A stretch of DNA of 23,893 bases from Treponema sp. UBA1226 (GCA_002309195.1 DBWY01000012.1:185069-208961), one strand, 5' to 3'; positions 1 to 8,385 are shown, counted from the stretch's first letter. The notes: a model not told the origin generated them from the sequence alone. Program-made: numbers and translations.

Positions 1-22
1 GTACCAGCTGAGCTAATCGTCC
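1..22 (-). tRNA. 5' part of a tRNA gene, cut by the window edge
   Basis: Read on the minus strand, the first 22 bases give a 7-base acceptor strand (GGACGAT), then TA, then the conserved D-stem and D-loop start GCTCAGCTGG followed by TAC. This is the classical 5' third of a bacterial tRNA. The anticodon lies outside the window, so the amino acid cannot be stated. A well-formed promoter sits directly upstream at 35-63. The gene is in the same direction as the upstream DUF1189-like gene but probably has independent transcription. Confidence 0.8.
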
Positions 23-34
23 GTCGATGTTGTT

Positions 35-63
35 AATATATAATTTTTACCAAAAAGTGTCAA
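35..63 (-). promoter_or_regulatory. sigma-70 promoter of the tRNA
   Basis: On the minus strand a perfect -35 TTGACA (63-58) is followed by a 17-base spacer and TATATT (40-35, five of six consensus bases). The expected start is about 7 bases downstream, a few bases before the mature tRNA 5' end at 22. This is the best -35 match in the window, which is usual for stable RNA genes. Confidence 0.75.
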
Positions 64-78
64 TAGGGTAGGCAAAAA

Positions 79-900
79 TTATTTTTCTGCATCCGGATTG
101 TCCCTGGTTTCATTCTGTTTCTGGTTTTTATATTCTTCTACGGCTTTTCTTATCGTTAAAAGTGCCCATAAAAGATAGCAGAGTATTACAGAAGGCTTTA
201 TGATGAAAAAATCAAATCCTATGAACGATAAAACCATTTTGTCTGCAATTGTAGCCGGAACAGAAGCAAAAACAGCAGTTGAATACAGATTCTTCTTAGG
301 CATTCCAAATTTGAGCATCTTAAGAAACAGGAGCCCTGCAAGAAAATAAATGAGACCTGCCAATAAAAGACCAAGAAAGTCCAGAGCGAAAAACAGGAAT
401 ATAATAAAATAAAAAAGGAATGTGAGCATCCCGTGTGCAAAATCTACAAGACTCTTTTCGTTAAACACACCGCCAAGCATGTTATACGTCAATGCCTGAG
501 GGCCAAGTCCTGCATCTTTGTTTCCTGTAACGATTGCATCTTTGTAGATTCTAAAAATATATTTTTCGTCTTCCTGCACAGCTTCTTTTGAATTTTTTTC
601 TGAGTCTATAAGAAGAAATTCTGTTCCGTCAGAAAACTTGTATTCAAACCTCTGTTTTTCATCTTTAATTTCGAGTGCATTGTCTTTTACAGAGAACTCT
701 GGAAGTACTTTTAAAATCGGTTCAATTTCATTTCTGGAAATATTCTTTATTTTTATATCGACAAATACAGTTTTGGGAATTGATGTAAATATCGATACGA
801 TGAGTGCAAGAACAAAAATATTATATCTGTTTCTGCTTACTTCCAGAAATGATTTTGAGTCATAAAAGGATTTGAAAATTACTTTAATGTATTTTAACAT
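79..900 (-). CDS. DUF1189-like integral membrane protein
   Basis: 273-residue membrane protein. It has one hydrophobic helix near residues 27-48, then a hydrophilic extracytoplasmic-looking domain (about 50-150, rich in Lys, Glu and Asp), then a cluster of strongly hydrophobic helices (about 155-190, 205-222 and 232-250) and a charged cytoplasmic tail. This one-helix, soluble domain, multi-helix layout and the N-terminal block (aromatic and basic residues, then a TM helix with SIPKT) resemble the DUF1189 family, whose function is unknown. The start codon overlaps the serS stop by one base (TAATG), so translation is probably coupled to serS. I saw no catalytic motif. The family assignment is by overall pattern only. 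Confidence 0.5.
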   Translation of the reverse strand: MLKYIKVIFKSFYDSKSFLEVSRNRYNIFVLALIVSIFTSIPKTVFVDIKIKNISRNEIEPILKVLPEFSVKDNALEIKDEKQRFEYKFSDGTEFLLIDSEKNSKEAVQEDEKYIFRIYKDAIVTGNKDAGLGPQALTYNMLGGVFNEKSLVDFAHGMLTFLFYFIIFLFFALDFLGLLLAGLIYFLAGLLFLKMLKFGMPKKNLYSTAVFASVPATIADKMVLSFIGFDFFIIKPSVILCYLLWALLTIRKAVEEYKNQKQNETRDNPDAEK

Positions 901-2174
901 TATTTCTTTTCGATTTTGTCAAAGCCGCAGAGAGGACGCAGAACTTCTGGAATCGTAATCGAACCGTCTTCGTTCTGATAGTTTTCGATTATTGCAAGCA
1001 TTGCTCGTCCTACAGCGATTGCGGTTCCGTTTAACATGTGAACGTATTTGTTTTTACCATCATCGTCCTTGTAACGAACATTGAGGCGGCGGCTCTGATA
1101 GTCTGTACAGTTAGAAGTAGAAGTTACTTCACCGTATTCTCCACCGTTGCGTCCAGGCATCCATGCTTCGAGGTCCCACTTTCTGTAGGCTGGAGCCCCA
1201 AGATCTCCTGTACATGTATCTACAACATGGAACGGAAGTCCAAGTCCTGTAAATATTTCCTCTTCGATTAAGCGTAATTTTTCGTGAAGCTTGTCTGAGT
1301 CTTCAGGAAGACAGTAAACAAACATTTCTACTTTATCAAACTGGTGAACACGGTACAGACCTTTTGAGAACTGACCTGCTGCCCCTGCTTCTCTTCTAAA
1401 ACAGTGAGAAAGTCCGCAGTAGAAAAGTGGAAGTTTTGATTTATCAAGGATTTCTCCTGAGTGGTAACCACCGAGTGTAATTTCTGCAGTTGCTACAAGA
1501 CATGTTCCTTCTTCTTCGATAGAGTAGACGTTAGATTCGTTTCCGCGTGGATTAAAACCGATTCCTTTTAATACTTCTTCTTTTGCAACATCAGGTGTGA
1601 TAAAAGGAGTAAAGCCGTGTTTTCTTAATGTATTGAGTGCATACTGAATTAGTGCCTGTTCGAGGAAAACTGCGTCGTTTTTAAGGTAGTAGAATTTAGG
1701 ACCAGAAACTTTTGTTCCGCGTTCGAAGTCGATTAAGTCGAGGTTTTCCATAAGTTCTACGTGATCTTTTGGTTTAAATTCAAACTTACGTGGAGTACCG
1801 ACTTTTTTTACTTCGAGGTTTTCTGTATCGAGTTTTCCAATCGGTGCGTCCGGATGAGCCATGTTAGGAATTTTTCTTGCTGCTTCTTCAAGTTGTGTTT
1901 CTACTTCTGCAAGTGTTTTTTCTGCATCTGCAAGTTCTTCTTTTATCTTTTTTCCTTCGTCAATAAGTTTCTGTCTTGCATCGTTATCAAGTTTCTGCTT
2001 CATTGCCTGTGCGTTTGCATTTCTTTTTTCCTGCAAAGCCTGGCGGTCTGTAACGAGCTTTGTACGTTTGTCGTAAAGTTCAACTACGATATCTGCATCC
2101 GCGTGCATGTTTCTGTTTTCGATGTTCTTTTTAACTGCTTCGAGATTGTCTTTGATAAATTTATAATCCAGCAT
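900..2174 (-). CDS. serS: seryl-tRNA synthetase
   Basis: Cytoplasmic class II aminoacyl-tRNA synthetase that charges tRNA-Ser (and tRNA-Sec where present) with serine. The 424 residues match the usual bacterial length. Residues 1-110 form the expected antiparallel coiled-coil tRNA-binding arm, rich in Lys, Glu, Ala and Gln. The serine-binding loop TAEITLGGYHSGEIL, motif 2 with FRREAGAAG and the following RVHQFDKVE, and motif 3 TAIAVGRAMLAIIENYQ are all intact. The ribosome-binding site GAGGG lies 5-6 bases before the ATG. The gene lies about 50 bases after the lipoprotein gene and shares a TAATG overlap with the membrane protein downstream, so it is probably part of the smc operon. I saw no T-box leader upstream. 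Confidence 0.97.
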   Translation of the reverse strand: MLDYKFIKDNLEAVKKNIENRNMHADADIVVELYDKRTKLVTDRQALQEKRNANAQAMKQKLDNDARQKLIDEGKKIKEELADAEKTLAEVETQLEEAARKIPNMAHPDAPIGKLDTENLEVKKVGTPRKFEFKPKDHVELMENLDLIDFERGTKVSGPKFYYLKNDAVFLEQALIQYALNTLRKHGFTPFITPDVAKEEVLKGIGFNPRGNESNVYSIEEEGTCLVATAEITLGGYHSGEILDKSKLPLFYCGLSHCFRREAGAAGQFSKGLYRVHQFDKVEMFVYCLPEDSDKLHEKLRLIEEEIFTGLGLPFHVVDTCTGDLGAPAYRKWDLEAWMPGRNGGEYGEVTSTSNCTDYQSRRLNVRYKDDDGKNKYVHMLNGTAIAVGRAMLAIIENYQNEDGSITIPEVLRPLCGFDKIEKK

Positions 2175-2224
2175 TTTTTCCCTCTTGTTTTATTTAATTC
2201 GTATAAACGACTTTAATACTTATT

Positions 2225-3751
2225 TTAACGAATATCAATATAGAAGCGTTTTAAGTAAATGCTTCGTTCGCGTGCCTTTTTCCACAGACGGCTCTGAGGC
2301 CAGTTGTTTACGACTGTGTCATAGGCGCTGATTGATTCCTTTATATCCTGAACGCTCGAATCTGCTTCAAGAATCTGGCCTTCAAGATAAAGTCCTTCAT
2401 CAATTCTTGATGTTGCATCTGCAAAAAACTGTTTTACAAGATTTAATGCGTCTTCGTAGCGTTTTTCGTTATAAGCTTTTTGAGCAAGTTCAAGCAGGTC
2501 AGACTGAACTGCAGTTTCTTCTGCAGGAGTTTCTGTCTTTGGTTTTGAATCTGCTTTTGAAACAGAATTTGTTCCCGGAATAAAATTAAGGCTGTTTTGG
2601 TTTTCTTCTGTATCAGAATTTGAAATTCTTGTTTTTGTATTTAAATCTGGTTCCGAAGATTCTTCTGTATGAGAGTCTGCTATTTTGTCTTTTGGTTTTG
2701 TGCTTTCTTTTTTACTCTGAGGAATTTCCTTCGTTTCTTTTTCTGTTTCCTGAGGAATTTCTTTAACAACTTTTTCTGGTTTTGGCGGAACAATCGATGC
2801 ATAGTCAGGCGCAACTTCGTGATTGCTGTCTGTTGCAGATTCTGAACCGACTGTAACCGTCAGATAGTCATCGATATATTTCTGCGAGAGTGTGTCATTT
2901 TTATAGAAGTGAAGGGTAGCAGTTCCGCTTTTTTTTGACTGGAGGGTAAATACCGTATTACCGTCCACAACTTTTCTTCCGTAAAATACTAAAAGTCCCT
3001 GGCGTTCAAGTTCTCCAAGATAAATCCATCCTGTTCCAGGATATTTTATGTCGAGGAACTGATGATTTTTTATAACAGAGGCTCGTGATGGTGCCGGAAT
3101 AAATTCTTCTTCTGGTTCTGTTTGAGTGCTGTTGTCTGTAACTTCTGAAAGTTCTTTCTGAAGGTCAAAAGAAGATTCTTTTACAGGAGTTGTCGGATTT
3201 GTCTGAGCCTTTTGTGCGGGTACAGGCTTTTGTTCTGCAGGTTTTACAGGTGCTGTAGCTGCAGCAGGGTTTTGAGCAGTTTTTGGTGCAGTATTTTTTG
3301 TTTCGCTTTGTACTGGAGTTGTCGTAGTTTTAGAATCTGCCTGTTTATCTGCAGCTTCGTTCTGAGTATTTGCAGAAACTGCATTTTCTGTTCCCTGAGT
3401 TTTTCCGTTTAAGAGATCTATATCTTCTTTTAATTCATCCTGAGAAATTGATTCTTCTTTATATCCGTTGTCTTCATTTATTTTTTCTTCAAACTGAATT
3501 TCTGCAAGATTATTTTCTTCTTCGAGAGTTTCATTTGTCTGAGCATCTTCTTCGTGAGAAATTGTTTCCTGTTCAGTCTGTTCGGCTCCGGTGTTTTCTG
3601 TGACTTCTGTGTCAGATGATTCAGATTCTATCTGAGTGTTCTCTACTGATGGAGTGCTGGCTTCTACGTCAGAGCCTGCATCTTTTTTCGTTGAAACGCA
3701 AGAGACAAGTGACATTAAAATAATTAGAAAAAATAAAGTGATTTTTTTCAT
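2225..3751 (-). CDS. large lipoprotein with low-complexity linkers and a TPR-like C-terminus
   Basis: 508 residues. The N-terminus is a lipoprotein signal peptide (positively charged start, hydrophobic core, lipobox LVSC with Cys18). Residues about 20-220 and 305-410 are low-complexity, rich in Glu, Thr, Ser, Gln, Lys, Pro and Ala, and probably disordered spacers. Between them (about 225-300) is a compact beta-rich stretch with YPGTGWIYLGE and a conserved-looking SGTATLHFYKND. The last ~95 residues are helical, with two TPR-like units (AQKAYNEKRYEDALNLVKQF and a second ending in a WP-containing helix), resembling YbgF/YfiO-type periplasmic repeats. The ribosome-binding site GGAGAGG lies 4 bases before the ATG, and the start overlaps the previous stop (ATGA, 3748-3751). 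It probably sits in the periplasmic leaflet or outer membrane as a scaffold. Function is unknown. Confidence 0.75.
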   Translation of the reverse strand: MKKITLFFLIILMSLVSCVSTKKDAGSDVEASTPSVENTQIESESSDTEVTENTGAEQTEQETISHEEDAQTNETLEEENNLAEIQFEEKINEDNGYKEESISQDELKEDIDLLNGKTQGTENAVSANTQNEAADKQADSKTTTTPVQSETKNTAPKTAQNPAAATAPVKPAEQKPVPAQKAQTNPTTPVKESSFDLQKELSEVTDNSTQTEPEEEFIPAPSRASVIKNHQFLDIKYPGTGWIYLGELERQGLLVFYGRKVVDGNTVFTLQSKKSGTATLHFYKNDTLSQKYIDDYLTVTVGSESATDSNHEVAPDYASIVPPKPEKVVKEIPQETEKETKEIPQSKKESTKPKDKIADSHTEESSEPDLNTKTRISNSDTEENQNSLNFIPGTNSVSKADSKPKTETPAEETAVQSDLLELAQKAYNEKRYEDALNLVKQFFADATSRIDEGLYLEGQILEADSSVQDIKESISAYDTVVNNWPQSRLWKKARERSIYLKRFYIDIR

Positions 3752-4119
3752 GGCGCCTCTCCGAGAATATCATCTACGAGTTTGTCGTTTGCAGTTTCGA
3801 GTTTCTTTAAAGCATCTTCATCCGGGAAAGTAAAATACTCGATAGCTTCATCTTCTGTCCATTTGTCGTGCGGTTCTCTTGTAAGTGTATAACCGTCCGG
3901 GATAGATGGACCGTCTGGAGTAACTATTTTCTGATCCGGATTTAACGGGAGTTCTGATTTAATGATTGTTTTTTCTTTCTGCGGATGACAAGCCTGAACT
4001 GTAAAAACAATCAGAGCAAGGAAGAATAATACTACGATTACCGTAATAATGATTGAGAGAATCTTTTTTTCTCTGTAGAAATCCCTGATTGTGTCAAGGA
4101 TCTCCGTAAAATCCATCAT
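3748..4119 (-). CDS. small single-pass membrane protein, function unknown
   Basis: 123 residues. It has a short charged cytoplasmic N-terminus (residues 1-19), one strong transmembrane helix (about 20-42, rich in Ile, Val, Leu and Phe) ending near Ala-Cys-His, and an extracytoplasmic domain of about 80 residues with proline-rich strands and an acidic C-terminal helix. The gene overlaps smc upstream (ATGA at 4116-4119) and the lipoprotein gene downstream (ATGA at 3748-3751), so all three are probably translationally coupled. The first ATG is followed directly by a second, so the start could be one codon later. I do not recognise a family. The context suggests a partner of the downstream lipoprotein in the periplasm. 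Confidence 0.7.
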   Translation of the reverse strand: MMDFTEILDTIRDFYREKKILSIIITVIVVLFFLALIVFTVQACHPQKEKTIIKSELPLNPDQKIVTPDGPSIPDGYTLTREPHDKWTEDEAIEYFTFPDEDALKKLETANDKLVDDILGEAP

Positions 4120-7100
4120 TTATCGTTTCCTTCTGTCTGTTCGTTCTGTGCTTCATTGTTTTCTGCGTTTGTGTCAGATGATGTATTATTTTCATCAGTG
4201 TTCTGTTCTGTGACAGACTGTTCGTCGCCTTGAGTCTGTTCAGCTTTTTTACGAGGCTCAGGTCTCTGTGGAAGAACTACACCCTGTTCTGGTTCTACAT
4301 CTTCTTCTACAAAGTCGTCATTTTCGTTAATGACTTCGGCACGGATTTTTTCTATGTCATCGTCAAGACGAAGTGCAATGATTTTACTTATACCAGATTC
4401 TTCCATCGTTACACCAAGCATAGTACCGGCTCCCATTACAGTTTTCTTGTTATGTGTAATAACGATGTACTGGCTTATATTTGCAAACGAAGTCAATGCA
4501 GTTACGAAGCTCGAAACGTTTTTATCATCGAGCGCTGCATCAATTTCGTCTAAGAGACAGAACGGGCTTGGGCGTACCTGATATGTTGCAAAGAGAAGGG
4601 CAATGGCAGTCATTGTCTTTTCTCCACCAGAAAGTAAGGCGATGTTTTCGAGCTTCTTTCCAGGTGGCTGTGCAAGAATATCAATACCGGTTGTAAGAAT
4701 GTTTGCAGGGTCTTCAAGACGAAGTTCTGCATGACCTCCGTTAAACAGACGTCTGAACATGTTATGGAAATTCTTTTTAATTTTGTTGTATGTATCAAGG
4801 AACATGTCGCTCGATTTTGCCTTGATTTCGAGAGCAACCTGTTCGAGGTCTTCGAGAGATTTGAGTGTATCCTTGTAGTTTGCTTCCTGTCTTTCGTAGC
4901 GGTCTTTAACTTCTGTAAATTCTTCTGGTGCCATGAGGTTAATGTTATGACCGAGGCTTTCGAGGTTAGCTTTTGCCTTTGCAAGCTCTTCCTTTAATTT
5001 TTCTGGAGGAGTTGTAATTGTATACATGTGCTCTTCATATTCCATGAGGTCGCGTGAATACTGTTCGCTAAAGTTCTGTTTTACATTGCGTATTTCTGTA
5101 TCGAGCGAACCGATGGAAATTGAAAGGCGTTCAAATTCGCGCTGGATTTTATCCTGCTGCTCCTGTTTTTTCTGCAGATCATTCTGCTTACCAGAAACCT
5201 TGTTGTTGCATTCGTCAATCTTGCTGTAGAGTTCGCGCTGTTTGTCACCAATCTGTGCACCGCGCTGTTCGATTTCTGCAAGCTCTTCCTGAATGTTTGC
5301 AATCTGTTCTTCTGTATCTTCGTATCTGCGCTGTTCTGCGTAGACTTCATCATCATTGGTTCTTAAGTTAACTTCTTCCTGACTTATGCTTCTCTGGAGC
5401 ATAGTGATTTTTTCTTCATTCGACTTTAACTGCTCTGCTATTGCAACTTCATTCTGCTTGAGTTTAGAAAGGGTATCTTTATACTCATTGATTTTCATAG
5501 AAAGAGTTACATTGCTTGCGTTAAGGTCTTTGATCATCTGATTCAAGTCATTTACAAGCTTTATGTTATCAGAAATCTTTGAATCGATTTCGCGTTTTTT
5601 AGTAATGATTCCTTCTGGTGCAAGGAATTCGCTGATGAATGCAGGAGAAGCATCGATGTAAGATTTAAGCGATTCTTCAAGAGAAAGAATCATGTTGTGA
5701 GTTTCTTCAAATGCTGCAGTAGCTTCATTAAGAAGTTTTGTTCCTTCTTCTGCAGAGCGGCAGCCTGTTTTTGAAGCATCTCCAAAAACATTTTTTCTTC
5801 CTTCTGTAAAAATGCGGAGTCTTCCGACAATTTCTTCAAGCTTAGCTTTTGCCTGATTCATTGCGCCTTCTGAATATCCGGCATCTTTTAATTTTGCATC
5901 AAGTTTTGTTACGATGTCTTCTGTTATTGCAGTCAATTCTTTCTGAAGCTGAACTCTCTGTGATTCGAGTTCTTCTATCTGCTTTCTTTTTTCTGCTGCA
6001 CGTTCATCGTTTTCTGTTATCTGACTTCCTGCAACTTCGATGTTCTGCTGGAATGATTCAATATTCTTTTTTGTATCTTCAAGATATTTTTTCTTTTCGT
6101 GAAGATTACTCTGCGCGTCTCCGACTTCTTCGTTTAAGTTATCGATGCGGTTCTGTATGTTTGTTTTTTTAATTTCGAGCTGGTTGATTTTGTCTTTTAT
6201 TTCTGCCAGACGTGTGCTCTGCTGCTTCTGAAGTTCGAGCTTACCGTTTTTCTCTCCCATGATTTTTGTAAGCTCGTTCTGACATGCATAAACCTGTTCC
6301 TGCAGATCTTTTACAAAGTCTGTATTTTCTGTAAGCGAGTTCTGAATGTCTTCGATTTCTTTTCTTACTTTATTTCTTTTTTCTTCTACTTCTACGATAG
6401 AAGTTTCATTGCGAGATTTTGTTTCGATGAAATTCTTTAATTTTAAAAGCTGTATATCAAGCTGAATATTAAAAATTTCCTCTTTTATTTTTCTGAATTT
6501 CGTTGTCTTTTCTGACTGAATTTTTAATGTATCGTAGCTTCGCTTGATTTCTGCTAAAGAAATTTCTATCTGCTGTAAATTCTGTTTTGTTTTTTCAAGT
6601 TCGCGTTCTGCGTCAGCGCATTCTGCTTTTGAACGGCTTATTCCGGCTGCCTCTTCAAAAAGATAGCGTCGGTCTTCTGGTTTGCTCGAAAGAATCTGAT
6701 CGATTTTTCCCTGTTCCATGACAGAGTAGGCAGCCTTTCCGACACCGGTGTCCATAAAGAGCTTGCGGATTTCTGAAGGACCAACCTGACGTCCGTTTAT
6801 AAAATACTGCGCTTCACCTGAACGGTAGAGGCGGCGTTTAATTTCGATTTCGGTATCTTCCAGAGGAAGGAGACTGTTTTCATTTGAAATCGTGAGGGCA
6901 ACTTCTGCAACGTTAAGGGCCGGTCTGTTTGCAGTTCCGGCAAAGATAACGTCTTCCATTTTATCTGCACGAAGGTTTTTACTCTTGCTTTCTGCAAGAA
7001 CCCATTTCATTGCGTCAACTACGTTACTTTTTCCGCATCCATTAGGACCGAGAAGTGCTGTAATTCCGCTTGAAAAATCTATATGCGTTCTGTCTGCGAA

Positions 7101-7139
7101 CGATTTAAATCCAAATATGTCAAGACTTTTTAAAAACAC
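4116..7139 (-). CDS. smc: Smc-type chromosome condensation ATPase with atypical centre
   Basis: 1007 residues from the GTG at 7139. The N-terminal head has GFKSFADRT, the Walker A motif GPNGCGKS (31-38) and the Q-loop region. Two long coiled-coil arms (about 160-410 and 520-760) surround a central non-coil segment. The C-terminal head has the ABC signature LLSGGEK (~835) and Walker B with LLDEIDAALD (~862). Smc dimers organise and segregate the chromosome. The protein is shorter than the usual ~1150-1200 residues, and the centre lacks a recognisable hinge (see findings). The last ~70 residues are an acidic Glu/Gln/Asn-rich tail. The GTG start is preferred because AGGTGGA lies 6 bases before it and homologues begin with a similar MFLKxLxxxGFKSF. 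An in-frame TTG at 7163 has no Shine-Dalgarno. Confidence 0.93.
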   Translation of the reverse strand: MFLKSLDIFGFKSFADRTHIDFSSGITALLGPNGCGKSNVVDAMKWVLAESKSKNLRADKMEDVIFAGTANRPALNVAEVALTISNENSLLPLEDTEIEIKRRLYRSGEAQYFINGRQVGPSEIRKLFMDTGVGKAAYSVMEQGKIDQILSSKPEDRRYLFEEAAGISRSKAECADAERELEKTKQNLQQIEISLAEIKRSYDTLKIQSEKTTKFRKIKEEIFNIQLDIQLLKLKNFIETKSRNETSIVEVEEKRNKVRKEIEDIQNSLTENTDFVKDLQEQVYACQNELTKIMGEKNGKLELQKQQSTRLAEIKDKINQLEIKKTNIQNRIDNLNEEVGDAQSNLHEKKKYLEDTKKNIESFQQNIEVAGSQITENDERAAEKRKQIEELESQRVQLQKELTAITEDIVTKLDAKLKDAGYSEGAMNQAKAKLEEIVGRLRIFTEGRKNVFGDASKTGCRSAEEGTKLLNEATAAFEETHNMILSLEESLKSYIDASPAFISEFLAPEGIITKKREIDSKISDNIKLVNDLNQMIKDLNASNVTLSMKINEYKDTLSKLKQNEVAIAEQLKSNEEKITMLQRSISQEEVNLRTNDDEVYAEQRRYEDTEEQIANIQEELAEIEQRGAQIGDKQRELYSKIDECNNKVSGKQNDLQKKQEQQDKIQREFERLSISIGSLDTEIRNVKQNFSEQYSRDLMEYEEHMYTITTPPEKLKEELAKAKANLESLGHNINLMAPEEFTEVKDRYERQEANYKDTLKSLEDLEQVALEIKAKSSDMFLDTYNKIKKNFHNMFRRLFNGGHAELRLEDPANILTTGIDILAQPPGKKLENIALLSGGEKTMTAIALLFATYQVRPSPFCLLDEIDAALDDKNVSSFVTALTSFANISQYIVITHNKKTVMGAGTMLGVTMEESGISKIIALRLDDDIEKIRAEVINENDDFVEEDVEPEQGVVLPQRPEPRKKAEQTQGDEQSVTEQNTDENNTSSDTNAENNEAQNEQTEGNDK

Positions 7140-7180
7140 AAAAAATCCACCTGTTTTTTTCAATTACAAAGTATTATTAC

Positions 7181-7209
7181 ATTATATCAAAAGAACGGAG
7201 TGAATTCAA
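7181..7209 (-). promoter_or_regulatory. extended -10 promoter of the smc operon
   Basis: On the minus strand TTGAAT (7209-7204) is followed by 17 bases and a perfect TATAAT (7186-7181) preceded by TGA, an extended -10. Transcription should begin near 7174, leaving a leader of about 35 bases with the Shine-Dalgarno AGGTGGA before the GTG at 7139. The -35 begins directly after the helicase stop codon, so the smc operon can be transcribed separately from the helicase. Confidence 0.75.
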
Positions 7210-8370
7210 TTAAGATTCTTCGAAATCCGGCGCTACTACTTTACCTTTGTATAGCATTTTAGGGTAAACCGTGAGGCCAAATTTCTTTTCGAGGGCAGCG
7301 TATTTCCTCATTTCGTATTCATCCCCGATTACTACGTTTATTCCGCTTTTACCCGCACGCGCTGTACGGCCTGATCGGTGCACGAAAAAGTCCTCGTTTG
7401 ACGGAAGATCCATCTGTATTATGTGGGTTATCCCCTGGATATCAAGTCCGCGGCTTGCAAGATCGCTTGTGACAAGAAAACGGCATTTTCCGTTCCTGAA
7501 CCGGTCTATGGCGGCTTTTCTTTCTTTTTTGTCTGTTTTTGCATGGAGCGCCATGCAGTCGATTTTCTTATACTGGAGCTTCTGGGCGATGTTTTCTACC
7601 TGGTCGGCCCGGCTTGTAAAAATGAGCGCTTTTTCGGGATTTTCTGCAAGAAGAAAGCTCTTTAAAGTCGAAATCTTGTCCCGGGCTTCGGCAAAAATTG
7701 CCCAGTGGGTAATCTTTTTTGAAAGTATATCCTCTTTTGGAAGAATAATTTCTTTAACGTTTGAAAAGAAGTTTTCGAGATTCTTTTTTGTATTCTGATT
7801 TATCGTTGCAGAGCATGCTATAAACTGTGCGTCACACGGAATGTTTGAAATAAGCTTTTTCGTTTCTTCTGCAATTTCTACGCTTACAAGACGGTCAGCT
7901 TCGTCGAGCACAAGGGCCTTTACGTTTGAAGTCTTTATTTTTTTTAGGTGAATCAACTCAAGGATTCTTGAAGGATTTCCTATTATGATTCGAGGTTTGT
8001 CTTTTAAAAGTTCAATCTGGCGTTTTATAGGAGTTCCGCCTATTAATAGGGCAGATTTTAACTCGGTTATGCGCTGTGCCGTAGATTTTATCTGTGAAGC
8101 AAGCTCGTAAGTCGGGGCTAAAATTATGATTTTATTTTCTGCATTGTTTTCTGCTTCGAGCTTCTGAACGAGGGGAAGGAGGTATGCAAAAGTTTTTCCT
8201 GTTCCGGTTTCGGATTCAAAGATTACATTTGAATTTTCTAAAACTACAGGAATCGTTTTCTGCTGAATAAGTGAAGGTTCTGAAATTCCAAACGAATTAA
8301 GTTTTAAAATAAGTTCAGTTTTAATGCCGAGTAAAGAAAAATCTTTTATTGTGTCTGCCTTTTCGTCCAT
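7210..8370 (-). CDS. DEAD-box ATP-dependent RNA helicase
   Basis: 386 residues from the ATG at 8370. It unwinds or remodels RNA duplexes in the cytoplasm using ATP. Motifs in order: Q-motif region with FSLLGI and Gln36-Gln37; Walker A SETGTGKT (53-60); Ia PTYELA (86-91); GG (111-112); Ib NPSR (132-135); II DEAD (156-159); III SAT (187-189); IV ALIFTSRAD; V TSDLASRGLDI; VI HRSGRTARAG (~330). Ia (usually PTRELA) and Ib (usually TPGR) are variant. There is no long C-terminal extension, so the protein is a minimal two-RecA-domain helicase; the specific subfamily (RhlE, CshA, DeaD) cannot be fixed. The start at 8370 is chosen because a -10 hexamer lies 6 bases upstream (leaderless). In-frame ATGs at 8376 and 8388 lie within or upstream of that promoter. 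Confidence 0.92.
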   Translation of the reverse strand: MDEKADTIKDFSLLGIKTELILKLNSFGISEPSLIQQKTIPVVLENSNVIFESETGTGKTFAYLLPLVQKLEAENNAENKIIILAPTYELASQIKSTAQRITELKSALLIGGTPIKRQIELLKDKPRIIIGNPSRILELIHLKKIKTSNVKALVLDEADRLVSVEIAEETKKLISNIPCDAQFIACSATINQNTKKNLENFFSNVKEIILPKEDILSKKITHWAIFAEARDKISTLKSFLLAENPEKALIFTSRADQVENIAQKLQYKKIDCMALHAKTDKKERKAAIDRFRNGKCRFLVTSDLASRGLDIQGITHIIQMDLPSNEDFFVHRSGRTARAGKSGINVVIGDEYEMRKYAALEKKFGLTVYPKMLYKGKVVAPDFEES

Positions 8371-8376
8371 GAACAT

Positions 8377-8385
8377 ACTATAGCA
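8377..8385 (-). promoter_or_regulatory. extended -10 for the helicase, predicted leaderless
   Basis: On the minus strand TGC (8385-8383) and TATAGT (8382-8377) form an extended -10. Six bases (ATGTTC) then separate it from the ATG at 8370, placing the transcription start at or next to the A of the start codon. No Shine-Dalgarno precedes that ATG, and the -35 is weak. Confidence 0.6.

Noticed and set aside
1..22. Identity of the partial tRNA
   Set aside because: The acceptor and D-stem alone do not identify the amino acid; no anticodon is visible.
1761..2216. 151-codon open frame on the plus strand opposite serS
   Set aside because: It lies within a clear serS, is Cys/Phe-rich as expected for a reverse-strand shadow of an AT-rich gene, and has no motif or ribosome-binding site.
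2175..2224. T-box riboswitch upstream of serS
   Set aside because: The gap is only about 50 bases and holds no T-box sequence, specifier hairpin or terminator.
4610..6172. Several 83-124 codon open frames on both strands within smc
   Set aside because: All are shadows of the smc frame. The sense frame keeps head motifs and coiled coils through this region, with no break.
7140..7163. In-frame TTG at 7163 as the start of smc
   Set aside because: It has no Shine-Dalgarno and would add 8 residues not seen in Smc proteins. The GTG at 7139 has AGGTGGA 6 bases upstream and gives the usual MFLKxLxxxGFKSF start.
7271..7798. 175-codon open frame on the plus strand opposite the helicase
   Set aside because: It is antisense to conserved helicase motifs, with a Ser/Phe/Arg-rich composition and no recognisable domain.
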